Below, piece after piece: positions 36,821 through 45,186 of a stretch of DNA of 64,000 bases. Within the stretch, counting starts at the first letter, position 1, and every line of letters begins with the position of its first letter. The stretch covers positions 1 to 64,000 of the forward strand of contig NZ_JTEV01000007.1 in NCBI RefSeq assembly GCF_000786105.1, in the 5' to 3' direction. The notes beneath the pieces were generated by a model that was given only the letters and a program-made list of their open reading frames with translations, was not told the origin of the DNA and ran no database searches. Source of the stretch: Bdellovibrio sp. ArHS (lineage in GTDB: Bacteria > Bdellovibrionota > Bdellovibrionia > Bdellovibrionales > Bdellovibrionaceae). The position numbers and the translations under genes were made by a program.

Positions 36821-39128
36821 TTGGATTGAAATTTTAGAAAAAATTCGCTCGCATGCCACAAGCGAAGCGGGCCGCGAAGCCGTCATGGAAACCAAACCTT
36901 TGACGTCTAAAGAACAGGCCTATGCAAGTTTTCAGGAAATTGCTGATGCCACAGAAGTCTTAAATCAAGGCGTGCGCCCTTTTATGCAAAGCCTGGATCT
37001 GTATTCGACGTGGATCACCCGCCTGAAAAAACAAGCCGTCTTAAAAACACTTGAGATCAAAGACGTGCGCAGTTTTTGTTTGGAAGCTTTAGCGCTCAAA
37101 GAAGCTCTGTCCCCGATTGAAAATGCCTGGGCACGAAAACTGGCGCAAAGCTTGATGAAAGCCGACGAGCCCCTTTCTGCCATCGATCAGATTCTAACCC
37201 CGGGCGGGGAAATTCGTGCCGACGCCAGCGAAACTCTTTATCGCCTTTACAAAGAAAAAGAACGCCTGGCTCGCGAAGTCCAAACGACGCTAGATCGCTT
37301 GGTCAAAGCTCATCAGATGGAAAACGTTCTGCAGGACAAATACGTGACCACTCGTGACGGCCGCTGGGTGCTGCCGGTTCGCAGTGGTATGCAACATCAT
37401 CTGCCGGGAGTGATCCATGGTTCTTCTCAGACGAAACAAACCGTCTTTATGGAACCTGAAAGTGTTATCCCGACCAACAATCGGCTGCGTCAGATCGAAG
37501 TGGAAATTGAAGATGAAATCGAAAGACTTCTTACCGAGCTGTCCAGATATCTTTCCGCAAAGGCCGGCGAGATTGAAGTGACGCGCGAATTGCTGGAAGA
37601 AGCTGACGTGCGTTTTTCGCAGGCGCAGTTTTCGACACTGATCGAAGCGCACCCGATTGAGTTTTCGATCGACTCTCTGGAACTGATCGAAGCACGCCAT
37701 CCGCTTTTGCAACTGTCCGGCAAAAAAGTGATTTCAAACTCGGTTCTTTTAGAGGGTAAAAAAGGCATCTTGCTGCTATCGGGCCCCAATGCCGGTGGTA
37801 AGACGGTTTTGTTGAAATCAATTGGCCTAGCGGCGCAAATGGCTCGCTGTGGTTTGCCTATTTGTGCCAGTGAAACTTCAAAACTTCCGTTCTTCAAAGA
37901 TATTCTGATTGGCATCGGTGACGCGCAAAGCGTGGATGAAGAACTCAGCACGTTTGCGGCTCACTTAAAAATTCTGAGCAAAGCGGCCGCAATGAAGGGC
38001 CGTGAAAATTTAATTCTGATTGACGAAATCTGCGGTTCAACAGATCCCGAGGAAGGCAGCGCCCTGGCCCGAAGCTTTATCGAAAGTTTTTCAACCAATG
38101 ACGTTTTTGCCGTAATCACCTCTCACTTAGGTCCTTTGAAATCCGGATGGGATGAAGAAAGTCGCGTGCTTAACGGCAGTCTGGAATATGATCCCAAAAC
38201 GGGTCGCCCGACTTATCAGTTTATCGCGGGCATTCCCGGTGACTCTTTGGCAATCCAAACCGCAAAACGCGTTGGCGTCTCGCAAGCGATTGTCCAGCGA
38301 GCCTTGGATGTTCTGGCCCCGGCAACGCGCGCGCGCCTTGAAGGTTTAGAACAGATTGAACAACTTAAATCGGACATCGGCCTTCTTCAGGATCATCTAA
38401 AAAAAGAAACCAACAAAGCGCTGGAAATGAAGCGCAAATATGAAGGTTTGTTAGAGCAGTTCAATAAAGACAAGGAAGAGTGGCTGCAAAGAACTTTGAA
38501 AAAAGCCGAACGCAAGGTGGAAGAGGCCATTGCCCAAGCCAAGGTCACAGAAACCTTCAAACGCCACACCGCTTTGCAGGAAATTAAATATAAACTTCCG
38601 GAAATTGTGAAAGCCAAACCTGTGACCCAGCCTGGAGCACCGGAAAATGCGGAAGAGTTCGCAAAAAAATTCCCCCCAGGTTCTAAAGTCTATGTGCCGA
38701 CGTTAAGCTCTGATGGTTTAGTGCAAAGTACGCCTAATAACAAGGGTGAAGTTTTAATTCTTTCGGGTTCTGTTCGTTTGCAAATTCACTGGCAGGATTT
38801 AAAACCTCCGGGCAAGCCGCAAAATCCGACGTCGCAGTTGGTCCGCCAAAGTTCTTCTTTCACCGTGGCTTTAGCCGATGAAGATCGCACTTTGGATCTG
38901 CGCGGAAAAACCGTTGAAGATGCGTTGTCCGAACTGGAAGTGGCTTTGGACAAAGCGGCGACATCGCGCGAAGACCGCCTGAAAGTCATCCATGGACATG
39001 GCACGGAAGCTTTGAAAAAAGCCGTACGCACCTATTTGTCACGATCCATTTATGTGAAGAAATGGAAAGCGGGCTCACCGGAAAGCGGCGGCGACGGAAT
39101 TACCTGGGTTGAAATCGGCGAGGCGTAA
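36798..39128 (+). CDS. mutS2: Endonuclease MutS2
   Basis: The 776-residue product has the MutS2-type lever and clamp domains, Walker A GPNAGGKT near 328-335, the Walker B element LILIDEICGSTDPEEGSAL, a coiled coil near 500-580, and a C-terminal Smr nuclease domain (LDLRGKTVEDALSELEVALD and HGHGTEALKKAV). There is no mismatch-recognition domain. MutS2 acts on recombination intermediates or rescues stalled ribosomes. AAGGAG precedes the ATG. Confidence 0.95.
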   Translation: MQDLVVLDWIEILEKIRSHATSEAGREAVMETKPLTSKEQAYASFQEIADATEVLNQGVRPFMQSLDLYSTWITRLKKQAVLKTLEIKDVRSFCLEALALKEALSPIENAWARKLAQSLMKADEPLSAIDQILTPGGEIRADASETLYRLYKEKERLAREVQTTLDRLVKAHQMENVLQDKYVTTRDGRWVLPVRSGMQHHLPGVIHGSSQTKQTVFMEPESVIPTNNRLRQIEVEIEDEIERLLTELSRYLSAKAGEIEVTRELLEEADVRFSQAQFSTLIEAHPIEFSIDSLELIEARHPLLQLSGKKVISNSVLLEGKKGILLLSGPNAGGKTVLLKSIGLAAQMARCGLPICASETSKLPFFKDILIGIGDAQSVDEELSTFAAHLKILSKAAAMKGRENLILIDEICGSTDPEEGSALARSFIESFSTNDVFAVITSHLGPLKSGWDEESRVLNGSLEYDPKTGRPTYQFIAGIPGDSLAIQTAKRVGVSQAIVQRALDVLAPATRARLEGLEQIEQLKSDIGLLQDHLKKETNKALEMKRKYEGLLEQFNKDKEEWLQRTLKKAERKVEEAIAQAKVTETFKRHTALQEIKYKLPEIVKAKPVTQPGAPENAEEFAKKFPPGSKVYVPTLSSDGLVQSTPNNKGEVLILSGSVRLQIHWQDLKPPGKPQNPTSQLVRQSSSFTVALADEDRTLDLRGKTVEDALSELEVALDKAATSREDRLKVIHGHGTEALKKAVRTYLSRSIYVKKWKAGSPESGGDGITWVEIGEA

Positions 39129-39140
39129 TCAAAAAAATCT

Positions 39141-40592
39141 ATGCTATTAACAGACTACAACATCTCAAGCTGGATATTTTCTAAGACGTTGAGTCTTTGT
39201 TATTTCATAGCCTTTTTATCTTTGCTGCCACAGCTTTTAGGCTTGTACGGACGCCAGGGAATTTTGTCGATCGATCACCTTTTAAATCTTTTGGACAAAG
39301 AAATGCGAGCGGAGCGTTTTTATCACGTTCCTTCCGTGTTTTGGTTTTTCTCGTCCGACCTGGCTTTAAAAGCCGTGTGTTTTATAGGAATGACGGCCGC
39401 GTCTTTGGCCTTTTTGGGATTCAGTCAAAGCTTTATGCTCTTACTCTGCTTTGTCTGCTATCTTTCCTTCGTCAGTGCAGGCCAATTGTTTTTAAGTTAT
39501 CAGTGGGACAGCCTGCTTCTTGAATTTGGTTTCCTGGGTTTGTTCTTTGCGCCTTTCACCTGGGAATGGATCCCTTTAGGCACTCATGTTTTACATCCCC
39601 TTGTGTATTTCCTGGTTCTTTTCTTGTTATTCAAATTGATGTTCTTGTCAGGCGTCGTGAAGCTCGCCAACAAAGATCCTTACTGGAAAGACCTAACGGC
39701 GCTCACCTATCATTTTTGGACGCAACCCCTGCCCACCCCGCTGGCGTACTTCGCTCACAAACTGCCGGTTGGCGTTCAACGTTTTAGCACACTGACAATG
39801 TTCTTTATCGAACTCGTCACGCCTTTTTTTATTTTCTATCCAGGCCCCTTGCAAACAGCGGCCGTGATACTTTTGGTGCTTTTGCAGGTGCTGATTCTTT
39901 TAACGGGCAACTACGGCTTCTTTAACATCCTGACCATCGGCTTGTGTCTGGGAGTTCTGCCTGACTCCACTTGGGGTTTTAAAATTAATTGGGTTGAAAA
40001 CACCGCGATATCAACGCCCATAGCTTTGGTGCCTCTGCTGCTGGTAGTCCCTTCGTCTCTTTTTTGGATTGGGAAAAGTTTGGCGGAAAAATCCAAAGCC
40101 TGGGACTTCATGCTTCCCTACATGCGTTTCCTTTATCCCTTCCGCATTTCCAATCCGTACGGATTGTTTGCTGTGATGACCCGCGTGCGCCCCGAAATTG
40201 TTTTAGAGGGCAGCAATGATGGCGTCCACTGGGAAGCTTATGAGTTCAAACACAAGCCCACCTCATTAAAACGCATGCCGACAGTGGTTGCTCCTCACCA
40301 ACCGCGGTTGGATTGGCAAATGTGGTTTGCCGCTCTTGAATCCTTCAATGAAAATCTGTGGCTGCAAAATCTTTTGACTCGGATTTTTGAAGGTTCACCC
40401 GATGTTCTGATGCTTTTTGCGAAAGATCCTTTCAAAGGCCAACCGCCAAAAGCTCTGCGCTTTCTTCGTTACGAGTATAAGTTTTCAAGCTTCTCTGAAC
40501 TTCGCAAAGAAGGCGTCTGGTGGAAACGCGAATTAGTCGCTCCCTACGGGTCTGTGTTTCAGCGTGAAGAGTTCATGGACGACGAAAAGTGA
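39141..40592 (+). CDS. Lipase-maturation-factor family membrane protein
   Basis: The 483-residue product has about nine spans and motifs of the family: LFLSYQWDSLLLEFGFLGLF, MFLSGVVKLANKDPYWKDLTAL, YHFWTQPLPTPLAYF. The C-terminal globular part has PRLDWQMWFAAL. Eukaryotic relatives help fold lipases in the ER; bacterial ones are uncharacterised. It is 12 bases after mutS2, giving a run lnt-mutS2-this gene. Confidence 0.9.
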   Translation: MLLTDYNISSWIFSKTLSLCYFIAFLSLLPQLLGLYGRQGILSIDHLLNLLDKEMRAERFYHVPSVFWFFSSDLALKAVCFIGMTAASLAFLGFSQSFMLLLCFVCYLSFVSAGQLFLSYQWDSLLLEFGFLGLFFAPFTWEWIPLGTHVLHPLVYFLVLFLLFKLMFLSGVVKLANKDPYWKDLTALTYHFWTQPLPTPLAYFAHKLPVGVQRFSTLTMFFIELVTPFFIFYPGPLQTAAVILLVLLQVLILLTGNYGFFNILTIGLCLGVLPDSTWGFKINWVENTAISTPIALVPLLLVVPSSLFWIGKSLAEKSKAWDFMLPYMRFLYPFRISNPYGLFAVMTRVRPEIVLEGSNDGVHWEAYEFKHKPTSLKRMPTVVAPHQPRLDWQMWFAALESFNENLWLQNLLTRIFEGSPDVLMLFAKDPFKGQPPKALRFLRYEYKFSSFSELRKEGVWWKRELVAPYGSVFQREEFMDDEK

Positions 40593-40643
40593 CGCTCTCT
40601 GTGCGGCACTCCCCCAGAAGTTTGACGCTTCACTTTGAGATCG

Positions 40644-40708
40644 TTTCAGTGTGAGAAGAGACCTTCTTATAAGTAACTGAAATCACAAGAAATTCAGCGT
40701 TGTTTCAG
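40644..40708 (+). promoter_or_regulatory. TTTCAG repeats, possible enhancer-binding sites
   Basis: TTTCAGT (40644-40650), its reverse complement ACTGAAA (40676-40682) and TTTCAG (40703-40708) lie upstream of the sigma-54-like element at 40718. They could be binding sites for an enhancer-binding protein. Confidence 0.4.
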
Positions 40709-40717
40709 AGTGAAATA

Positions 40718-40733
40718 TGGCACCACCGTTGCT
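40718..40733 (+). promoter_or_regulatory. Near-consensus sigma-54 promoter
   Basis: TGGCACCACCGTTGCT matches TGGCACG-N4-TTGCW at all but the seventh base, with GG-N10-GC spacing. It starts 41 bases before the ATG of the 40759 lipoprotein gene, so this gene is probably RpoN-dependent. Confidence 0.8.
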
Positions 40734-40758
40734 TTAGTACTATGGCATAGGGGGCTTT

Positions 40759-41505
40759 ATGAAAAATTCAAAACAACTTCTAACCACGATCCTGACACTG
40801 ACTGCGACCGCACTTTTAACTGCTTGCGGTTCCTCAAACACGGCAGGATCTTCGGATTTTTCAAGCCGCGTCACTGACACTACGACTTCAACTACCAAGT
40901 CTGTTGCTTACTGCAATCAACGCTCTGCCAACGACATCACAGCGAAAGTTAAAGCCTACACGGATTCAAGCAACTATGTGCGCATGGACTATGTGTATGC
41001 TCGTTTGACTTCTTTGCCTGCCACTTTCAAAAGCGATTCTTCTTACATCTCGATGTGGAAATGGTTGGCAAATTCCAACGGCAACACGCAGTTGGACAAT
41101 ACACCTTTACAATTCATCATCGTTCACCCCACAACAGGTCAAGCTTTGACGGGTTGGATGACAACAATGCGCTGGTCTGATGTTGCCACCGTGGCTTCCG
41201 CTTTGGGCGTCACTGATCCGCAAACTTTCTTCAGCGCCGTAAACATCTTGGTGAATCTGAAAGACACTCAAGGCGAATACGACGTTCTTAAAGTCACAAA
41301 CTACGACTCTAGCTCTAACAAAGCTTTGAATGCTCTGGACCTTCTTCTTCCCGCTTTCTATGCCAATCCCGCAGACTACGCCTACGAGACCAACGGTTCT
41401 GCCCGCGCAGGAGTTCTAAAAACCTTGCATCCCTTCGCTAACTACTTGAACCAAGGTTACTCAACATCTCAGTTCGTCTCGATGGCCAACAACTACTGCT
41501 TCTAA
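40759..41505 (+). CDS. Lipoprotein of unknown function, sigma-54 controlled
   Basis: The 248-residue product has a lipoprotein signal with lipobox LLTAC (Cys22), a Ser/Thr-rich linker to about 50, then a globular domain with two further cysteines (CNQRS near 54 and the penultimate NNYCF at the end) that may be bridged. No family is recognised. The strong sigma-54 promoter suggests regulated expression, for example with motility, pili or envelope stress. It ends before an intrinsic terminator. Confidence 0.75.
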   Translation: MKNSKQLLTTILTLTATALLTACGSSNTAGSSDFSSRVTDTTTSTTKSVAYCNQRSANDITAKVKAYTDSSNYVRMDYVYARLTSLPATFKSDSSYISMWKWLANSNGNTQLDNTPLQFIIVHPTTGQALTGWMTTMRWSDVATVASALGVTDPQTFFSAVNILVNLKDTQGEYDVLKVTNYDSSSNKALNALDLLLPAFYANPADYAYETNGSARAGVLKTLHPFANYLNQGYSTSQFVSMANNYCF

Positions 41506-41552
41506 AAAGAAGAGCTTGCGAAGGTGATCCCCCTCACCCTCAAAAAGCAAAA

Positions 41553-41577
41553 AAAGCGTACCCCCAAGGTACGCTTT
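41553..41577. terminator. Bidirectional intrinsic terminator
   Basis: AAAGCGTACC pairs with GGTACGCTTT across CCCAA; A-runs precede and T-rich sequence follows. It ends the 40759 lipoprotein gene and the minus-strand gene at 41613. Confidence 0.88.
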
Positions 41578-41612
41578 CTTCATTTTGGAATATCAAATTT
41601 TTTAAAACCGAA

Positions 41613-42476
41613 CTAGTGAGCAGACTCTTGAGAGACTTCGTCGGCCTGCAGATTCTCTCCCTGCCGATAACGATCCACCAGCGTGCGATCCGTTGTCGGG
41701 AAAGAAAATAGCAACGAATGCACGTTTGAATCTTCGTCCTCTTGAGTGACAGCAATATAGGCAAGATCCTTCACATTTTCGTGATCGGGAAATTCCTTGA
41801 TAAAGCTGACCAGAACATTCCCATCCAAATCATTCTTACGCCAAATTTCATCGGCGCTTTCGATGGTTTCTTCGCGAAGAGCGGCAAATTCCGGGAATTT
41901 ATCCTGAGGAATGTCTTTTTCCCCGCGCACCTTCAACATGGCCAAATAAAGCCCCATGGCCAACGGATCACCTTCGCCTAAAGCGTCGCCTTCGATGGCG
42001 CCTTCAGCAACAGTCTCGAAATTTTTGTCGTAGGCCATTTCGCCGCGTTGATAGTTTTGCCACAAACGGCTGTCTTTTGTCGGGAAATGGATAAATACAA
42101 AGGTCGGATATTCGTCTTCAGATGACACATAGGCCACCGCGACATACTTAAAGGCTTCATCGCCTTGATCAATATTCTTGAGAAAGTGATAAACCGGGAA
42201 CTCTTCAAAAGTTTTATCGTCCATCCAGACTTCATCAGGTTCATCTAAGGTCGCCTCAAGATAATGCTCTAGGGCAATTTGCTCTTCGTCATTATAATCG
42301 TCAGGACTTCGTAAAGATTGATACTCTGTCTCGAGTTTATCGATAGCTGACTGGAAATAGCCGTAAAGATCCGTCTCGGAATCAAAAATAAGTCCCGCCG
42401 CTTCATCGACGACGATGTACTCTTTTTCAGAGGCACTGGTGGTTTTTTTCTTCGCACGGGATTTAGTTTTCGCCAT
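41613..42476 (-). CDS. Acidic protein with duplicated domain, PBECR2-like
   Basis: The product has about 287 residues: a basic N-terminal stretch rich in Lys/Arg (TKSRAKKK), then an acidic body. Two copies of one pattern are visible: VWMDDK-FPVYHFLKN-KYVAVAYVSSEDEYPTFVFIHFPTKD-LWQNYQRGE and IWRKND-NVLVSFIKEF-AYIAVTQEDEDSN-LLFSFPTTDRTLVDRYRQGE. The arrangement resembles PBECR2-type nuclease-like domains, which is tentative. ATG 42476 is preferred because AAGG would touch the ATG at 42488. Confidence 0.65.
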   Translation of the reverse strand: MAKTKSRAKKKTTSASEKEYIVVDEAAGLIFDSETDLYGYFQSAIDKLETEYQSLRSPDDYNDEEQIALEHYLEATLDEPDEVWMDDKTFEEFPVYHFLKNIDQGDEAFKYVAVAYVSSEDEYPTFVFIHFPTKDSRLWQNYQRGEMAYDKNFETVAEGAIEGDALGEGDPLAMGLYLAMLKVRGEKDIPQDKFPEFAALREETIESADEIWRKNDLDGNVLVSFIKEFPDHENVKDLAYIAVTQEDEDSNVHSLLFSFPTTDRTLVDRYRQGENLQADEVSQESAH

Positions 42477-42639
42477 ATTTTTTCGCATCCTTCACACGTT
42501 CTATTATCGGAATATTTGCGATCCCCAACAACTTAAAAAAAAGCAGAATCGACAAGGTCCGTCATAGTCTCATTTTTGGTCTTGCAACGGGAAGATTTAT
42601 TCCTCACCATCGGAGTTAAGACGTCGCAAGGAGGCGCGC

Positions 42640-42957
42640 TTGGTCAATATAGAAGAGACAAGTTTGGAAAGAATGGAAGCTCTGCTTTCTCATTCAGCCA
42701 TGGGTGTTCATGTTCTTTTTGACAACAAAGAGATCGCGGAAGTTCTGAAGGAAGTGAAAGACGACAAAGACTTTTACAGCTTTGATAAGATGAAAAAAGT
42801 CCAAGACGTCATGACAGAATTGATCGCAAAAAAAACCTATTTCGAAAAGATGGCCTATCTTCAAGCCTTGGACTCTGAATCCTATCAAATGCTTGTCCGA
42901 GCTTACTTCCACATCGTAGAAAACACCGTCCGCGCCAACAACGAACACAAACACTGA
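42640..42957 (+). CDS. Small cytosolic helical protein, TTG start
   Basis: The 105-residue frame begins at a TTG preceded by a strong AAGGAGG five bases upstream (42628-42634). That site makes the rare start credible. The product is helical and acidic with no known domain (HIVENTVRANNEHKH at the end). The stop codon abuts the long hairpin repeat at 42958, so the repeat may end this transcript. Confidence 0.65.
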   Translation: MVNIEETSLERMEALLSHSAMGVHVLFDNKEIAEVLKEVKDDKDFYSFDKMKKVQDVMTELIAKKTYFEKMAYLQALDSESYQMLVRAYFHIVENTVRANNEHKH

Positions 42958-43041
42958 AAAGGTACCTGCTTCCCTTTGTGCTAAAAAGGAAGCGGGTGTA
43001 TACCTGCGCCCTTTTTAGCACAAAGGGAAGCAGGTACCTTT
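42958..43041. repeat. Long double-unit hairpin repeat, 32-bp perfect arms
   Basis: Positions 42958-42989 are an exact reverse complement of 43010-43041 (32 bases, beginning AAAGGTACCTGCTTCC). The inside also pairs (GCGGGTG with TACCTGC, one G-T at each end of the run), so the whole 84 bases fold into one hairpin. The first 20 bases are identical to the arm at 7341-7360, and the left half alone resembles that single-unit copy, so this looks like two units head to head. It lies between the 42640 gene and the 43214 gene. Confidence 0.93.
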
Positions 43042-43046
43042 AAAAC

Positions 43047-43105
43047 TTCGACAGTTTTTGTTGAAACGGTCTATGTTGGTAAATTCTGTCGAACTCTTAG
43101 AGTTC
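43047..43105. promoter_or_regulatory. Overlapping palindromes upstream of 43214 gene
   Basis: TTCGACAG (43047-43054) and CTGTCGAA (43086-43093) are exact inverted repeats 31 bases apart; GAACTC-TTA-GAGTTC (43091-43105) is a second palindrome overlapping the right arm. They begin six bases after the long hairpin repeat and precede the secreted-protein gene, so they may be regulator sites. Confidence 0.4.
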
Positions 43106-43213
43106 TAAATCGACATTCTTTGGGAAAAATAATGCAAAGCATTGCTGTGATGCTATTCTGAGGACGAGCGAAGGGTTTTTAAGTTTCCCACCGCAAAGCC
43201 GATAGGAGGACTT

Positions 43214-43522
43214 GTGAAATATCGAGTTTTCTTGTCGGCTTTCTTTTTGTTTTTAAGCCCCAGCTTGTCTCAGGCTGAGTACCGCGTATTTCTTTTAAAG
43301 ATCTCAAAAGTATCCACGGACCCCGCGAAACCCGCGCCCGACTTCCGTCTGGTGGAAAGCACTTTGGATCCCGCGCAGTACCGCTATTATTACCCCGTGG
43401 CTCCTGACGAATACGTCACTTACATCGATACCTGGCGCTGCTATGGCCGAACCGGTGACTTTCAACCTTTGTGTCCCAACCCCAAAGGCCAGATTCCCGC
43501 GCCTGAAACGCCTGCGCCTTAA
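43214..43522 (+). CDS. Small secreted Pro-rich protein
   Basis: The 102-residue product starts at a GTG with AGGAGGA three bases before it. Signal peptide to about residue 21 (LSPSLSQA-EYR), then a mature part with two cysteines (CYGRTGDFQPLC) and a Pro-rich tail. No family is recognised. It is followed 31 bases later by the Hsp20-fusion gene. Confidence 0.7.
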   Translation: MKYRVFLSAFFLFLSPSLSQAEYRVFLLKISKVSTDPAKPAPDFRLVESTLDPAQYRYYYPVAPDEYVTYIDTWRCYGRTGDFQPLCPNPKGQIPAPETPAP

Positions 43523-43553
43523 TGGAATCGTCTTGATTTGATACACTGTGAGC

Positions 43554-44843
43554 ATGTCTTCTATCGACAGTTCACAGCGCAAAGCCCAGCAAGCCGAATT
43601 GAATGACCTTCAAGCGGATTACTCACGCAAAAGAAAACAGGTTATCAAAGAGAACGAAGCGCAACTGGCCGACATCAAAGATCACTACTCTGATAAAAAA
43701 GATGCTTTAAGCGAGCAGAATGAAGCCGCCATCAACCACATTCGCAATCGGCAAAAAGATATGGCCGAGGAAGCCGCGCAAGAGCGCGAACGTCTGATGG
43801 AAAACTACAACTCGCGCACCCAAAATCTACAAAAAAATTACGACGAGAAATTATCCGACACTCGCCAAAAGCGCCAGGCCGCGGTGGCGGAAGCGCAAAA
43901 TGATGCTCGTCAAAAAGTCAAAGACATCGAAGACACGGCTCAATCCCGTGTCGAGGACATCCGCACACGAAGCGGCGAAGACATCAGTCGCGCCAAGCAA
44001 AAATACAATCAGGACATGAAGCAGATCAATGACTTCAGTGAGAAGCGCTTGGAACGCCAGCGCGAACAGAACGATGCTCTTTTGACCGGCGAAGTGGAGC
44101 GCGGAAAATATTCACACGAACGAGTGCGCACCCGCAATGAGAAGGAACTCGCGGAGACCCAACAGCGCGGTGATGAAAAAATCTCGTTTGAAAAGCAGCA
44201 GCAGGAAAAGAAGCTGACTCGCCTCAACGAGATGTCCGCGAAACGCTACGACCAGCAACAAAAGCATTGGGCTTCGAAAGAAGAACGCGTCAATCAGCAG
44301 TATTCCGAACGCATCATGCATAACAAGAAGGCGAATGAAGAAACCCTGAAGACACAAAATGAACGCTTCCAAAGCCTGTACGCAAAAAATGAAGATGCCC
44401 AACGTGAAGCCTTGGACATTCAGACCCAACGCTATGTTCGCGAATTAGGTGAAGCCCGCAAGGATTTCACAAAGGCCGCATCTCGCTATGCCGGAAAAGA
44501 AAATGATCCGTTTTACAAAGTAGAGGATCGCGGCAGTCAGCTTCAGGAAAACTCTGATTTCTATATTTTAAAAGCTTACGTCCCCGAGCACGAAAAAGAC
44601 GCTGTTAAAGTCAGTATTCAAAAGGACAAGGCCACGATCACGGGACAACGTTCCTTTAAAGATAAGATCGAAGACGAAGACAGCGGCAAGACTGTGAGCA
44701 GCTCCAACTTTCAGACTTTCAGAGAAGAATTTGTCTTTGATCAACCCGTTATCACGGAAGGCATGACTCGCGAACGCAATGGCGATTGGGTTGTGTTTCA
44801 GATTCCTAAAGGCAATTTTAATCGGCTCGACCGGAAGGCTTAG
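43554..44843 (+). CDS. Coiled-coil protein with C-terminal Hsp20/alpha-crystallin domain
   Basis: The product has about 429 residues. Roughly 1-315 form a very charged coiled coil rich in Glu, Lys, Arg and Gln (for example RNRQKDMAEEAAQERERLME). The C-terminal 90 residues look like a small heat-shock alpha-crystallin domain: FYILKAYVPEHEKDAVKVSI, DKATITGQRSF and FREEFVFDQPVITEGM. That tail fold is inferred from the pattern; the usual IXI tail is not clear. Ordinary small heat-shock proteins are about 150 residues, so the long rod is unusual. ATG 43554 is chosen over GTG 43548; neither has a strong site. Confidence 0.75.
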   Translation: MSSIDSSQRKAQQAELNDLQADYSRKRKQVIKENEAQLADIKDHYSDKKDALSEQNEAAINHIRNRQKDMAEEAAQERERLMENYNSRTQNLQKNYDEKLSDTRQKRQAAVAEAQNDARQKVKDIEDTAQSRVEDIRTRSGEDISRAKQKYNQDMKQINDFSEKRLERQREQNDALLTGEVERGKYSHERVRTRNEKELAETQQRGDEKISFEKQQQEKKLTRLNEMSAKRYDQQQKHWASKEERVNQQYSERIMHNKKANEETLKTQNERFQSLYAKNEDAQREALDIQTQRYVRELGEARKDFTKAASRYAGKENDPFYKVEDRGSQLQENSDFYILKAYVPEHEKDAVKVSIQKDKATITGQRSFKDKIEDEDSGKTVSSSNFQTFREEFVFDQPVITEGMTRERNGDWVVFQIPKGNFNRLDRKA

Positions 44844-45096
44844 GACCGCCACCCACCAACAGTTGTTCTAAGAAAAATGCAGATAACTGATGCCGCCCGT
44901 CCACGGAGGCCTTTTTATAGAGACTCAAAGCTTGTTGACGGGTCGTTGTTTCAGACGTTCCCCGTTGTCCCGCGATTTCGCGAAGACTCATCCCGCGCAA
45001 AATGAGAAGACCGATCTCGCTTTCGGCCTTTGTGAATCCCCATTTTTCGAAATGACTTTGAATATAAGTTCGGAATTCTCCGAGATCTTTTCCCAT
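44818..45096 (-). CDS. Small LuxR/GerE-type HTH protein
   Basis: The 92-residue product has a LuxR-type HTH: GFTKAESEIGLLILRGMSLR, then EIAGQRGTSETTTRQQALSLYKK split in two steps. It lacks a receiver or sensor domain, so it is a stand-alone DNA-binding protein. It overlaps the end of the Hsp20-fusion gene by 26 bases in convergent direction. No ribosome-binding site is obvious before the ATG. Confidence 0.65.
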   Translation of the reverse strand: MGKDLGEFRTYIQSHFEKWGFTKAESEIGLLILRGMSLREIAGQRGTSETTTRQQALSLYKKASVDGRHQLSAFFLEQLLVGGGPKPSGRAD

Positions 45097-45186
45097 AATG
45101 GAAATTAGATCTGGTTATTAGAGGTCTGTCATCTAACACAAGTTCGTAGTGCGTATTTTTTCCACCTTTGGTGGATGAAAGTGCTC

